Shown: positions 52,081 through 64,000, counted from the stretch's first letter. The stretch: DNA of 64,000 nucleotides from Rotaria macrura (GCA_900239685.1 OENT01000450.1:51247-115246), one strand, 5' to 3'. The notes: a model not told the origin generated them from the sequence alone. Program-made: numbers and translations.

Positions 52081-53237
52081 ATAATAACGTTGAATTAATT
52101 GTACTAACTGATAGTACCAGATAGATTTATCTTGTTGTTTGTTTTTTCTCTACATTGAAAGCAAAAAAAAAATAAAGAAATAACAAAAGCTTTCAATTGG
52201 TACTGTTTGCTTTTGTTAAACTAGTGAGTGAATCTCCTATCGATTTCTTTTTCTTCAAAACAGAAAAAATCGAAATTCATTAACTCTTCGACTTCATTCC
52301 ATTCATATCATACGATATATTACCGATAGTAAGTCATTGTTGCTCGATATCATTGAATCCAAATATGACGTTCGAATTGTGACGCTCATTATTTGCGGCC
52401 AATTGGCAAGTATCTTCTGTAGCAATATGCACTTGCACTCAGGTAATATATATATATATATATATATATGAAGTATGTATATATGTAAATGACATATAAT
52501 AAAGACGAAATAATGCAGAATACGAGGTATACAAAGAAAGCAAACGATATGATGTCGAAAAAAACCCTCGTATGTGTAAAGAGAAAAATGGCAGGAAGCT
52601 CGATTGACGTTAAAAAGAAATAGGAAGAAGAAGAAGAAACTGACTTTCTAACGGAAAAATAAAAATGAAATGAAAAAATATACTAGTAACTATGAGCGAT
52701 AAAATAAAGTACGGAAACAACATCGATAAAAAATACACTGAGTTCCTTAAATATTCAGTTTGTCTATGAATTATTAATTTTTACAAAACGAAGCTATAAG
52801 AAAAAGATTGACACCAGAAGAAAAGTGATATCATTCACATACATTTAATAACATAAGAACAAAAGTCAAACACACTCACACAGTATGCCATTTCTTTAAA
52901 TCTAAATGACATAGTAAAGTATACAGAACACAAGCGATGCATAAATATATCCATGTAAGTCAATAATAGTTTTCCAATCTAGCTATTTGTTAATTTAGTT
53001 ATGCAGAAAGCTCAAGATAAATCAATTGAATGAAAGTTCCATTAGGTTTTTTCTTAATAGAATTTAGAGAAAGAAACGCTAACTTCTGTTTGTTTTTTAT
53101 TTCAAACTCATTGAGACATAAAAAACCTAGATAGGCTAGGGATTTAAAATTTTTGCGCTTAACATTCATATGAAAAAGAAAGAAAAACAACAAAACAATA
53201 TTAAATTAAATGTTTACGATACATTCTTTCTGATTCA

Positions 53238-53441
53238 TTATGAAATGAATTGCATCATTGCACGAACATGATGAGGAAGAAATACCCATGCAGAATAGAT
53301 AGCCGTTGATAATATAGCAACAAGTAATGTCGAAAAAAGTGCACGCTCCCATGGCTCAAGCATATACAAAGCAGTATTTAGTAAATATTGTAAATAAAGC
53401 CAATGAATAAATTTAAAGAAACGGCGTATACTTGACAACAT
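53238..53441 (-). CDS. SPTSSA: Serine palmitoyltransferase small subunit, paralogue A
   Basis: Sixty-seven residues in one exon, the normal length for the family. RRFFKFIHWLYLQYLL is followed by TALYMLEPWERALF and one membrane segment, then SAWVFLPHHVRAMM. It matches vertebrate SPTSSA more closely than SPTSSB, for example in QYLL.TALYMLEPWER. The predicted role is to activate the SPT heterodimer in the ER and influence acyl-CoA choice. It sits 1.16 kb upstream of paralogue B on the same strand, implying a tandem duplication. Confidence 0.92.
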   Translation of the reverse strand: MLSSIRRFFKFIHWLYLQYLLNTALYMLEPWERALFSTLLVAILSTAIYSAWVFLPHHVRAMMQFIS

Positions 53442-54044
53442 TTATATTGCACTGCGTCTTTTGTTAAACAGTGTGTTTGTCTGAAACCAGAAAACAAAGG
53501 AACATTGTTATGCGGTTGAAGTCAAAGTAGAATTACGCAATTTAAAATAAAGGTTTAACAAAAGGATCGAACAATCATCATCGAAACAACAGATAGACAG
53601 ATAGTGAACGAACAGGCAAGTTGGATGTAGTGAAGAAAGGAATAAAGAGAGGTATATAACACGTATTATCATTAGATATTGTCAAGAATAAAATGTAAAT
53701 TCAAATATGTATTTAAATTCGCAATGGTGTCATGTATGAGAAAAAACATCAATAAACATAGTCACAGAGTATTGTCTAATAGAGAAATACATCGAAAATA
53801 TATTTACAATTGTGCCGAATAGAGACATCTATTGAATAATTCACACATGACAAATATATATTTCACATACTATACTTGTCAATAAGGTGAAAAATACTCT
53901 TGTCATTTGATCGGTTGTTTTGAAATTCAATCTAATACTAATATTCGTACGTTGACGTGATTTATTGAAGAAAGATCGTTATTTATCAAAGAACTCGCCT
54001 GATGAACATCTATTCTCTACATTTATTATATACTCATCATAGAT

Positions 54045-54190
54045 GTCCATGACGCCGCGACCGCTGCGGCGCGGCAAATAATTTAATAAGACGTCGCGGC
54101 ACGGTAGGTTTTCCGAAATCCTATCACGGTGGCGGTGCGGCAGTGGCTATATATGTATTTCTTTGTGGCGGTGCGGCGAGGCAGCAGTTG
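54045..54190. repeat. GC-rich cryptic repeat (GCGGTGCGGC type)
   Basis: A sharp GC-rich island in AT-rich DNA built from variants of GGCGGTGCGGC and its complement (GCCGCGACCGC, GTGGCGGTGCGGCAG, GTGGCGGTGCGGCGAGG). No open frame or fixed period. The bases around it revert to normal composition at once. Confidence 0.7.
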
Positions 54191-54354
54191 AACGTTTTGA
54201 AAAACGTTTTTCCACTGTATTAGTTCCATGTCTATTTCGTCATCTAACATTACCACAAGTGTTACTATCGAACGACTGAATGATGATAGTTTTTCACAGC
54301 TACATAATAGATGTTGCTGGATACATATTCATAGTTAATAGTACGTAACAACCC

Positions 54355-54545
54355 AGGAGAATCATTCCAACAATTGGATTCGAGCAGATTCCTGTCGAAT
54401 CCGATCATGTTTCTATTGGAATTTCTAGTATCCGGCGAAATCCTATCGGACTCCTGGTTTCGATCCGACATCCGGATCCTTTATTCATGGATTCGATGGA
54501 ATCTTATTATCGGAATCCGATCGTATGATCTGATCGATCTCTACT
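54355..54545. repeat. Cryptic GGATTC/GATCC repeat patch
   Basis: Overlapping variants of GAATCCGATC, ATCCGG and GGATTCGAT on both strands, of the same style as 16130-16400. It produces short open frames on both strands that I treat as shadows. Confidence 0.6.
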
Positions 54546-55440
54546 ATTGGGATAAAATGCTAATTCATACACAAATAAGAAAATATGTTTCTCTCGTCGG
54601 ATTCATTAGTGGGTGCGCAACCAGGATTTGGATGCACTCTCCTGGGCCTAAAGTAATTTTAGAATTGTTATGATTTTCCACTGATAAATATTGACTTATT
54701 TCTTAGTCTAAGGATTCCTTAACTTCACTTTATGTACACTATAAATAACATACCCAAAGTTTGTTGTTGTAAACTTTCATACAACGAATGTAACAATATG
54801 CTGGTTTTTATTACTTATACTATGTTTATGTTAAGTCAAGGTATGCTTCCTCTAATTAGGCCTGCATTAATGAGTTCTTATAGAGTTGTTTAAACCCCAG
54901 TATTTGACGAGTTTTACGACCATAGCAATTTCTTTGTTTGAGTTATAAATTTTACTGTGACATACGACTTACACTATCACACTTCAAGATAATTCATAAG
55001 CAAATAAATAAGCACGTTACTCTTGAAGCATATAAAAAGTATGTAATTTTTCTTTTTCCTCATTAAATTGCAAGCACACAAACTCGAATTCACGAAACAC
55101 AATTGACATCGTTAGTTTCCTTATTGAAGATGCAAGATGATCCATAAACATCAGGTTTCATTAAACTTTATAACAAGTACGACACTAGTATATAATGTCA
55201 TGTTCAGGTTAGATTCTTTTTAAAACTAAATACCGTTCTATGAAGTTTTATAATAACTACAATAACATTTGGTTAAACGTTCTCCAATTATATAGAAATT
55301 AGTAATTCTTCTATTTGCATAGTTATGTGATTATACATAAGAGAATTTTTCGAGTAATTTATACTCTGAACAATTCCAAGTGCCAGATATGTCAACAACG
55401 AAATAAATAAATAATTATTGAAAGTAACACAAACCGGTAT

Positions 55441-57291
55441 TAGGCATACACCGAGCCCGAGCTACCCGGGTTTCGGTATACCCAGGCTCGGTCCGACTCG
55501 GGCTCGGTCAGACCCGGTACCAAACAAATGTTTTTATGTCATTTAGCAGAAACCACAAAAATTAAGAATTGAAAGTGCAGAAACTTTTCTCGTTGATAAA
55601 GATTTCATACCGCGGATTTCTAATCCTTTTCTGTTCAACAACACGTGACTTGTTGAATACAACAAAACAAGAGTACCCGTGCACCTGATTTCTCCAGAAA
55701 AATGATAGTTCTCAGCGTTTCCTTTGTAACTCAGCTCATCTACACCGTAAAAAGCTTCATTTATTCTTCCGGAATAGAGTAAACGGTTCTGGATCGATCG
55801 ATACAACTCTCATTGAAAATTATTAAGCCGTTCTTTTAAGACAATCGTTTCAAAGTTTTCACCTAAAATTTTCTTTCTTTTCTGTGCGTTACTGATTCTA
55901 ACATGTTATTTTTCTTTTATGCGAAAACAAGATTGGAAAATTGTCACTAGTTCATCTGAAACAAACATGAGTCGATGTGTCCTGACAAGACGAATCGAAT
56001 GGTATATATTTTATTCACAATAGAATAAATCTTGACTAAATCATTTTTGTTTCGAGACGTTATTTGTAAAACTGCTATAATGGCAGAATTAGGAAAATAA
56101 TTGCATTACATGACTGAATTCAGAGCACACAGAAAAGAAAGAAAAATTTTGGTGCTTGTTTTGAAACGATTGGCTTACGCGCCCGTATTTGGTACCGAAA
56201 ATTTTCAAATCTTTCATTTTTTATTTTTCTCCTCTGTGTGTGTTTTGAAGTGTCCTTCGTCTATGGGTGACATTTGCGAACTCATAGATAGTTCTAAATC
56301 ATGAATCAGAACGAAAAGATAAAATGATTGCCGTGGGGTTATGGCACATTTTTTTCTAATTCCAGATTTTCTGAAAACCCAATTTTTCAGAAAAAATATA
56401 CAAAATTATCCCCGTTTCTCAAACATAGTAAATTCAATAGGACTGAAATTTTTCCAAGGGGTAATAGAGACACTTTAGGGTGCCTATATTTTTAAAATTT
56501 GAAAAATAATGTACTGCTGAATTTTTCCCGGTCTCACAAGTCAAGTAATATGCCACAAAATATGGAGTTTTTAAGATGCTATTCATATTTTGGTCTTTTT
56601 ATTCGAAAGGAAAGAGATAGAAAGAAACCAAAAAACGTTGGAACCCAAAAGTATCTCTATTATCCTTAAAAAACCGTTTCAAATCAAATAAACAAACCTC
56701 CTCAGAGAAACGGGGGTGACTAGGGGACCTTTGTAAGACTGTTATGACCCCTACATCTTCCTGAAGGAAGCATCGCGGATTTTCGGGTCTGTGACAACTT
56801 TTGTTCGACACCTCGAGATCTATCTACTCTGAACGTTTCACATTTTTCAGACGACTGATTCTTCAAAAGTGCCGGACAGGAAGGGGTTCGCCTGAAAAGA
56901 ACGGCTTAATAATTTTCAATGAGAGTTGTATCGATCGATCCAGAACCGTTTACTCTATTCCGGAAGAATAAATGAAGCTTTTTACGGTGTAGATGAGCTG
57001 AGTTACAAAGGAAACGCTGAGAACTATCATTTTTCTGGAGAAATCAGGTGCACGGGTACTCTTGTTTTGTTGTATTCAACAAGTCACGTGTTGTTGAACA
57101 GAAAAGGATTAGAAATCCGCGGTATGAAATCTTTATCAACGAGAAAAGTTTCTGCACTTTCAATTCTTAATTTTTGTGGTTTCTGCTAAATGACATAAAA
57201 ACATTTGTTTGGTACCGGGTCTGACCGAGCCCGAGTCGGACCGAGCCTGGGTATACCGAACCCCGTGTAGCTGGGCAAGGTACATGCCTAA
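55441..57291. mobile_element. 1.85-kb element with long inverted arms
   Basis: Arms of about 397 bp: 55441-55837 and 56895-57291 in opposite orientation. The inner about 350 bp appear identical; the outer about 40 bp (TAGGCAT, then a CGGGCTCGGTC-rich tract) are diverged, including a 1-bp indel. Each arm therefore carries the same 87-codon open frame. The 1057-bp loop is single-copy sequence without a recognisable protein. No target duplication immediately abuts the ends. Perfect inner arms imply recent origin or gene conversion. Confidence 0.75.
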
Positions 57292-58730
57292 ACAGATAAA
57301 GTCAACAACAAAACCTAATCTCTTTTTCGAGATCGAGTCGATTTCAATTTCATATTGCAACTGATTGGCGCTGTACAAATGCACTTCTAATGCAGGCAAG
57401 GGGAAAAACTGCCCGATTTGGGGGGAGGGATTCCTGAATTATGTAAACCGCATCAATCGAAAGATAGCCATATAAAGCATTTCTTTCGCTATGGGGTACA
57501 CCGAAAAAACATACGCTAGGGTCTATTTCCTAGCCACGAAATCCCAATGGTTGGATGGTGGACATCAAAAGTAACTGATTGGGTATAACCGATGTCTAAG
57601 AAAAGGAATTTCTTCATTTATGATTCAGTGCGTACGAAGGAAAGTAATAATCAAATCACATTCAGCATATATAACCTTCCTTTCAGTAGAAGAGGGCACC
57701 ACACAATTACCATCGTACGATTTTTTAACACAAATGACTCTCATTGCTTTGATTTGCACATCCCGTGACTGAATTTCGACGACCAATTTTATGTCTTGCT
57801 TTATTGTGCTCATGTGTTTTTCCAGAGTATTAAGTACTCTATAAAACCTTCATATGAGCAACTTAGTTTGCCAGTAGTAGTATAGACAGTTTACTAGCAT
57901 TGTGGTCCCATGAAAAAGAGGTGATTGCCGTCCACTCCATCCTAAAATAAAACTGATTATTGGCTGACATTGTTAAATTATGTTGTTCATCACCTATGAT
58001 GATGTCTTTAATTGATTTGGTATTAAAAAACATTAACAGAATTCTCTTTTTATGAAAAGTTCTATAGTGAGTTAAACGGCAGTCATTCAAATTTGTTCTA
58101 GATTATAAACTTGTTTCACTACAATAAAATTGCTTTTAATCATTGATACTGATGTGTAAGATGATCGAATCTACATCAAACTGGCTCAAAGATTCATTTC
58201 GACACTCATAGCCTGCGAGAATCATCAGGAATTTAATTGGTTTTTACGGAGAATTCATACAAGACCGACAACTTGCTTTCAGCTTTTTTGTCGTGCAACG
58301 GAAAGCGGCTCCACGGGACCACAATCTAATCGATTCGATTATCAGAATGCAACAGCATCTTTCATAGAGCTCTGACTGATCTCTTGATCTCTAATGATGA
58401 GTGCCGGTGATAACTAGAGCGAAAATAATAAGTTACTATTTTCTCATCCGATTACTTTATCGTTCCGAAACCTAGATTTCAATAGATCTACATGGAATTA
58501 TTCAATCCAAGCGAATCCAGTCTCATCCAGTATCTAACTCATTCACGTGGCTCAATGTGAGCAGTTCAATCACCGTTCGTTTTCGCTAAATTCCAATCGA
58601 AGTGTTTCCAACAACTATCCCAATAGTATTTTTCATGCATATGTTCCTTGCGGACAGGTTTGAATGTTCGTGTGATTACAATATTTTTTAAAACGTTCCG
58701 CTCCCACAAATTATTCAGGCACAACACAAA
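57292..58730. other. No gene recognised
   Basis: Open frames at 57625-57813 (-) and 57863-58090 (-) have protein-like composition but no motif I know. They may be remnants of a mobile-element gene. Nothing else is supported here. Confidence 0.4.
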
Positions 58731-58865
58731 GAAACACCTGATTAACTGAAACCAGGACCCGAAAAAACCTCATTTACTAAAAACCGGGACCCGAAACGCC
58801 CTGATTGGCTGGAAACACGGCTAAAAAAACCTGGTTGATTGGAATCCGATTCTCGTATTTCCTAT
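58731..58865. repeat. Cryptic repeat patch (AACC-GGACCCG type)
   Basis: Four or five degenerate units of about 33 bp around CTGATT-ACTGAAACC-GGACCCGAAA, each shorter and more altered toward the right. Confidence 0.6.
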
Positions 58866-58868
58866 CGG

Positions 58869-59633
58869 TAAAGGGCTGCCAACTGTACCCCATTTTGGGG
58901 TAGAGTACCCCATTTCACCATTTCGAATCCCAGAAAATTTGATACCCCATGGGGTCTATACCTTATACCCTATTTGAGCTTTAAAGTGTGCAGTGTGATT
59001 AACCAACCATCTAATGAAAATAACGGATGTTTTCCACTAGAGTTGTCTCATTTCTATAATATAAAGACATCTCAAATTAAATATATTGTGCTAAAGAACT
59101 GATCAGCAGATATTAGCATCAATTTTGTTTAATTTCATCTTGAATTATTCGTTTTTGCATACTATTTTCACTATGAACGATGAAATAAATTTTACCAAGT
59201 TTTTCTCTTTTACTCGTTTCCCATTGTTTCATGACCTTTTCCTATTATATTTGACGAATATGTAGTTCTTTTTGTCTCAGAAGTAAATCTAGTTTTAGAT
59301 TTTCTCTTCAATAAATTCGATGATAATATTCGCATGGCATTAAATAAGGATTATGAAATTGAAATTTCTGATGATTCAAAAGTAAGAACAAGTGAAAGAT
59401 CTCTTAGTTTTCGAGATAAACCAGTTAAACTTATAAATTAACTAGTATAATGTTTTTTGAGAGAAAAAGAATAAGAAAGCTAATTCAATTATAAGAATAG
59501 TGAAATATTGAGTTTGCTTTCAACAAAAGCTCAATCAAATCCTCCTGTTTAGCGTGAGAGATAATTTACTCCAATGATGTACCCCATTCTAAAATGAAAA
59601 ATACCCCATTTGAAAAAAAAGAAATGGCAGCCC
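58869..59633. mobile_element. TIR-bounded element with TACCCCATTT subterminal repeats
   Basis: The ends are AAGGGCTGCCA and its near complement TGGCAGCCCT. Both ends carry repeated TACCCCATTT and its variants (TACCCCATGGGGT, GTACCCCATTC), three to five copies on the left and two on the right. CAGGGCTGCCA-like termini and subterminal repeats recall hAT elements, but I see no flanking 8-bp duplication, so it may be old or its ends misplaced. An exon-like fragment lies inside. Confidence 0.55.
59281..59441 (+). pseudogene. Exon-like coding fragment inside the TIR element
   Basis: After a good acceptor (TTTTTGTCTCAG) an open stretch of 52 codons has protein-like composition (LDFLFNKFDDNIRMALNK and a charged Ser-rich tail) and ends in a stop. 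No compatible upstream exon is found: a frame from the ATG at 59174 stops at 59264-59266. It is either a captured gene piece or a decayed element protein. Confidence 0.3.
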
Positions 59634-62600
59634 TGATGACAAACAAAAATTACTGAAAACAACGAAAAGATGTATCATCGAAAAGAATTAACGTTATAGA
59701 AATTAATCCTAGAGAAAACTGAACATGACTAATGAAAGTAGCGAAAGAATATCTTATTTACAAAAAACATCAAATTTTTATTTTATTTAATAATCGAATT
59801 ATAGAAAGCATTAGGTAAAATTTTCTTGGTCGAGAATTAATGGAACTTTTAGGTTAATTTGAAACTGTAACTCTTAATTTTAATTCAACAGCAATAAACG
59901 GAACGTAAGAACTCGATTTCTGGTTACAATTTGGATCTATTCTGTGTAGAGGAATATGTGGTACCTGTTTTTCATATTATCTTATAAAGAATACAGATAG
60001 ACAAATGTTCTAGAGAAGATTCGCCTAATAATCCGAGTGATTTTCTGAATTCACCAATACTAAACAAAAATCACAAGTTCGTTGTTCTTTTTACAATAAT
60101 CCCTTGTATTCAGAATTGAAACTCACAAAAACTTGACATCATCGATACGATAAAACGAGACTAAAACAATGGTAAGAACTCGCGACGATACAATCTAATT
60201 GAAAGAATAATCCATACATTCATATCCTCAACAATTCTTTGCGAGGATCATGATAATTCGTCAAAGTATTTTCTCTTGATTGCAAGTTCTTTAATTTCAA
60301 ATATACAAAGTTCATCAAGGAGATATTCTGCACAAGATTGTCTTGTACGATAAAATCAAGTTCGGAATATGTTGATTATGAAAAATAATTCTCTGAAAGA
60401 AGAATCTATTTCTATATGAAATCTATGGTTCAAGATGATCTTTGCAAAAAATTCGTGTATTATTCTGAAAACTATGTTAAGATTTTGTGCCTTGTTCATA
60501 TTTCATAGAAATATTTCAATGAAAAGTATCAAATTACTTTACAATTATCATTCGATTTCATTTTAAAATCAAGATATGATCCTAACTTGACGAGACAATA
60601 GTTGTTACCAATATTACATGTTTTTACTATTATCTTGCAAAGTTCTAAACTATTTGACTCAAGGATATTAATGTGATTCTTTCTTAATTAACTGTTACTT
60701 ATTAAGAATGCAACATATATTGTGAAAAATCGGTCTTCAAGAATGGACAAGGGCTCGTAGCAAAGCAACTCACTTTGTTCCTTTCAAGTAATTTCGCAAG
60801 TACTTTTGCTCCTTCGTCTCTAATATTACCACCAACAATAAGTACAGTGAGTGTCTTTATCAGAAAGATAATATGAATAAAATTCACTCATTACTTAAAA
60901 CAATGTCATTTTTCTCTTCATTTGATTGCTTCATTAATCTGAATGTTTACTCAGTAATGAAACTCATGAAACGAGCACTGATCCTAGGCTGGATATGAAA
61001 TTCGACTTTTCAGATTATCGATTATAACTAAAATTTTCAATTAATATCTCGTCGTTTCTAATGGATTCCTACGTCGAAATGAGTGTAAGAGCACTAATGT
61101 TATTAATAAATCTTTTTTTCACTCTGGGAAACTTAGTTTTCTTCCGTAAATATCACATTGTTTTCCGAATTAGGTATGATCAGAAAAAAATGAGAAGAAC
61201 GAAGTACTTTGGTGCTTTTAGAAAATGAAACGCTTCAACTTTGTCCTCTTATACAATGAAGATGAATACCGCAATTAGAATAAAAATTCCGTTCTTATAT
61301 AAGATTCGAGAAAAACAATGAGAAAAAAACGACTCATATCGAATGAGTGAGATCCGTTAAATATTCTTATATTTCTCGTCTTAGATAAGTTTCATGAGAT
61401 TCATCACTTGTTGATTCATAATGAGTTTTCCTTAAAATTCCATCAATACTTAAATGAATATATTACTTTTACATTGACACGTAGTTTAATTAAATATCAT
61501 TGGACTATCCAATGATGGACGTTTTTATCATTGTTATGCAGACAAAAATGATGGAAAACCAATTGAGATAAACATTATTTCAACAAATGGTGGGTTTCCT
61601 TGAGTTTATATTATAGACTAATACCCAGTTTTGATGAATGAAGCGAATTTCAATATAAATCTTTAAGTAATAACAAACGAACAAAATTTAATTATATCAA
61701 ATATTAACAATTACTTGTGAGACATTAGAAATGTGTCACGTCAGTAATGGAACTATAAAAAAAGAAGTCTATGTAATAATGTATTTTGTTACAGTCTCTC
61801 AGTAGAAAAGCTTGAAAATTTTTGAAAAAAAAGAGATGGTACAAGTTGTTGCAGTGTCGAGATAGTTAAATCAATGTTTCAACCTTTTTGATTGGCTAGT
61901 AACAGACTAACGCTTATTAACTAGCCTCATCTTGGAGATATATTAACTTTAACAAGGAGCCCTCATTGATTTCAATGAACTTTTTGCTATAGATATAGCA
62001 TAGTGCTCTAGTAAAAATCCTAGAAGATTTTGAATCTATATTGAAATTTCACGTAGATATTAGAACTTTTTCTATACTTATTTTACATAGGTTTCTGTAG
62101 GACGCTAGGTTGCTTGAAAGAGAAACTGGATCTTCTAATTTCGGCGTGAAACTTCATTCAGTTTCTAAGACAAAGCTCTGCGTGCAGCCAAATTCTTTTA
62201 AGAATTTCTATTGGAGCTCATTGGTGTGTCTAATAGTCGAAAATTCATTGAAATTCGTCAGGATTATTTGGAGAGGTTTTCCGTAAGTACTCTCTATTAA
62301 TTACACTGTAGTAAATGTAGTTACACCTTAAACTCTCCCATAAATTTTACAAGATTGCTCTTAAATCAAAAGTGACTGAGGACGTTTTAGTGAATATCCG
62401 TTACCAACATAGATTCTTCATGTGAAAATTTGCGCTGCAAAATTACCTCCAATGAAGATTGAAGATGCGAAAGTGACTCGGTTATTTAAAACCTACATCC
62501 TCATTATTATGACTACAATATCATGGAAAATAGCTTCATTTATTCGTTTTCAGCGTTTCTGCTAATTTTTGTGTTCCATTGTCTGTGATTTGACTGTTAT

Positions 62601-64000
62601 GAAGGCTCAATTTACTTCGATGCTACGGGAAAAACGAAAAAAAGAGGCTCTCACACTCGCCTTCAAATTAAAACTACTTCTTACGTCTCGTTATCTGATT
62701 AATAAGAAAGTAGAATAATTTTCAATGGATAAATATTCACGAAAGAAACAACAAAGAAGTACTTCAATATATCATTCATTGTTCTTTTTTTTACCTAACA
62801 GACACTCTTGTGTGATGTAAAAAATGCATTAAATACAAGAATTTTGTATTTCATCTTCTAAATAATATCACGAAGAAAGTATAAAATACTATTAGATGAA
62901 TTACTATCAGCATCATCCAAAACTAAGGATCTACACTGTAAACTTATCAAGCAGATTCTCTCATAAACAAAATGATGAATGAGCAAAAAATTGCAATAGT
63001 TCATAGTTCCTTATTATAAAATAACTTCATGACATATGATACACGACTGTCGATGTAGAACGTAAATGATTTTGAGATCACGGTTTTATCTGAATGTAGA
63101 TTTCATTGAGATTCTGAAATCAAGACATAGGGCAAAAAAGAGCAATTTCCAGATCCTCCACTCCAACACAGGAAAGTGAATTGCTGAACTTTACTTATTG
63201 ACTAACTTTCTTTTTTAATGTAAAATTTATTTTCCATATTTTTCTCAAATCAACAATTGAGCTTGAGACAATCTGTCATGGTGCCTATTAAAATTGTTAG
63301 ATTTATCTAAGATATTGACTATTGAATTCATATCTGTATAAATTTCATTCGAGAATAAACATAATTCATTCTTGAATGTGTTATTTCAATGTTCCTAAGA
63401 GATCGATTACTATCAAATGTATTTGTAAATAAGATTTACACACAAAAATAAATAACTGAAGAATATAAAACAATAATTATGCAGGCATTTTTCACATTTC
63501 ATTCAGAAATCAAATACTTCAAAAAAGTCGTTAAATGAATTTAGAAAAAGATTCTAGCTAACAGATTCAAAGTAGTAACATTTATTAATATTTTTCTCAT
63601 ATTGTAACTAATTTTACAGTGTTTTCTTTCCTAAAGATTCAATTTCTATTTTAGTTGTTGCATTGAGAATTCGTTCTAAACGATCACTTTATTAAAAAAT
63701 AACCTGTAGAAGTGAAAGAAAAAAAATTGAGTACAGTGACTTTAACAGAACTTGGCTAATATTTCTAATGTAAGAATATAAATTACTTTACAATTAAACA
63801 TAAATCATTGCGATATAGTCTTCCATAGAAACCAAAAAAAAATTATAGACATTATTAATTTTAAGTGAGCTTCGAATTTCCATCTTGAAGAATAGCTTAG
63901 ACAAAAAAAGCTAATCAATTCGAGTTATTTATTGTCAACGGTGAACTTTCCACATAATACAGAAAGAAACACTAGAGCATACCCTTTTCAATGATTAGCT
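59634..64000. other. Gene-poor end of window
   Basis: AT-rich, with only the orphan LRR exon below. Near 63620-63690 (-) a 24-codon stretch after an acceptor-like site could be a last exon of a gene lying outside the window, but support is too thin to call it. Confidence 0.45.
60774..60854 (-). pseudogene. Orphan leucine-rich-repeat exon
   Basis: Exactly 27 codons lie between an acceptor (TTTCTGATAAAG) and a donor (GTGAGT). They encode one ribonuclease-inhibitor-type repeat: TLTVLIVGGN.RDEGAKVLAKLLERNK, where IGDEGAKALAEALK.N is the family pattern. In such genes each exon is one repeat in phase 0, which this exon fits. No other repeat exon was found within 3 kb on this strand, so it is probably a relic. 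Confidence 0.55.

Noticed and set aside
55543..57189. Two identical 87-codon open frames as genes
   Set aside because: They are the two arms of one inverted repeat; no known domain and no evidence of independent coding constraint.
55391..57309. GTCAACAAC direct repeats as target duplication of the 1.85-kb element
   Set aside because: They lie at unequal distances (about 41 and 10 bp) from the arm ends, so they do not abut the element.
57897..58328. TTGTGGTCCC and GGGACCACAA as terminal inverted repeats
   Set aside because: Only about 12 bp match, with no duplication or internal structure; chance is likely.
1..64000. CRISPR arrays, rRNA genes or bacterial operons
   Set aside because: No regularly spaced direct repeats with unique spacers, no rRNA-like sequence, and the genes have spliceosomal introns.

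Overview
The window is AT-rich eukaryotic DNA with compact, intron-rich protein genes. Most introns are about 50-90 bp with GT..AG ends, and there are a few long ones. The clear genes are animal housekeeping genes: AP-3 delta, SLC35B1, glycogen phosphorylase, ILRUN and the small subunits of serine palmitoyltransferase. An arginine-type ADP-ribosyltransferase-like gene, small inverted-repeat transposons and an LRR exon of the repeat-per-exon type are also present. Together these fit an invertebrate, most likely a bdelloid rotifer. The phylum is an inference; animal origin is firm.

Layout. 1-8.5 kb holds no recognisable gene, only a 229-bp transposon remnant at 7462-7690. A short ETS-domain gene follows (8589-9248, +). 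9.3-15.6 kb is gene-free but holds a cluster of small elements. One of them is a hAT-like inverted-repeat element with a perfect 8-bp target duplication, sitting inside one copy of a tandem duplication whose other copy preserves the empty site. An unrecognised four-pass membrane protein with a C-terminal cysteine cluster is at 15597-17776 (+). AP3D1 (20364-29230, -, 22 exons, frame intact) and SLC35B1 (29450-31557, +, 6 exons) are divergent from a 219-bp gap. A foldback element around an assembly gap is at 31804-32245. Glycogen phosphorylase (34750-39987, +, 19 exons, intact) ends tail-to-tail with a possible 67-residue PPxY membrane protein.

43.5-53.5 kb carries a run of minus-strand genes. 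In transcription order these are two ssSPT paralogues, ILRUN, and an unrecognised 219-residue gene. ILRUN has a 5.1-kb third intron that hosts, on the opposite strand, an ADP-ribosyltransferase-like gene and a decayed copy of it, plus a 91-bp near-perfect palindrome. 54-64 kb is repeat-rich and nearly gene-free: GC-rich cryptic repeats, a 1.85-kb element with about 400-bp inverted arms, a TIR-bounded element and one orphan LRR exon.

The genes do not form a pathway. AP-3 delta (vesicle coat), SLC35B1 (ER ATP import), ssSPT (ER sphingolipid synthesis) and ILRUN are linked by position only. The observations I rate highest are the nested ADP-ribosyltransferase-like pair inside ILRUN, the group of non-autonomous elements sharing CAAG-GGG ends, and the tandem ssSPT genes.
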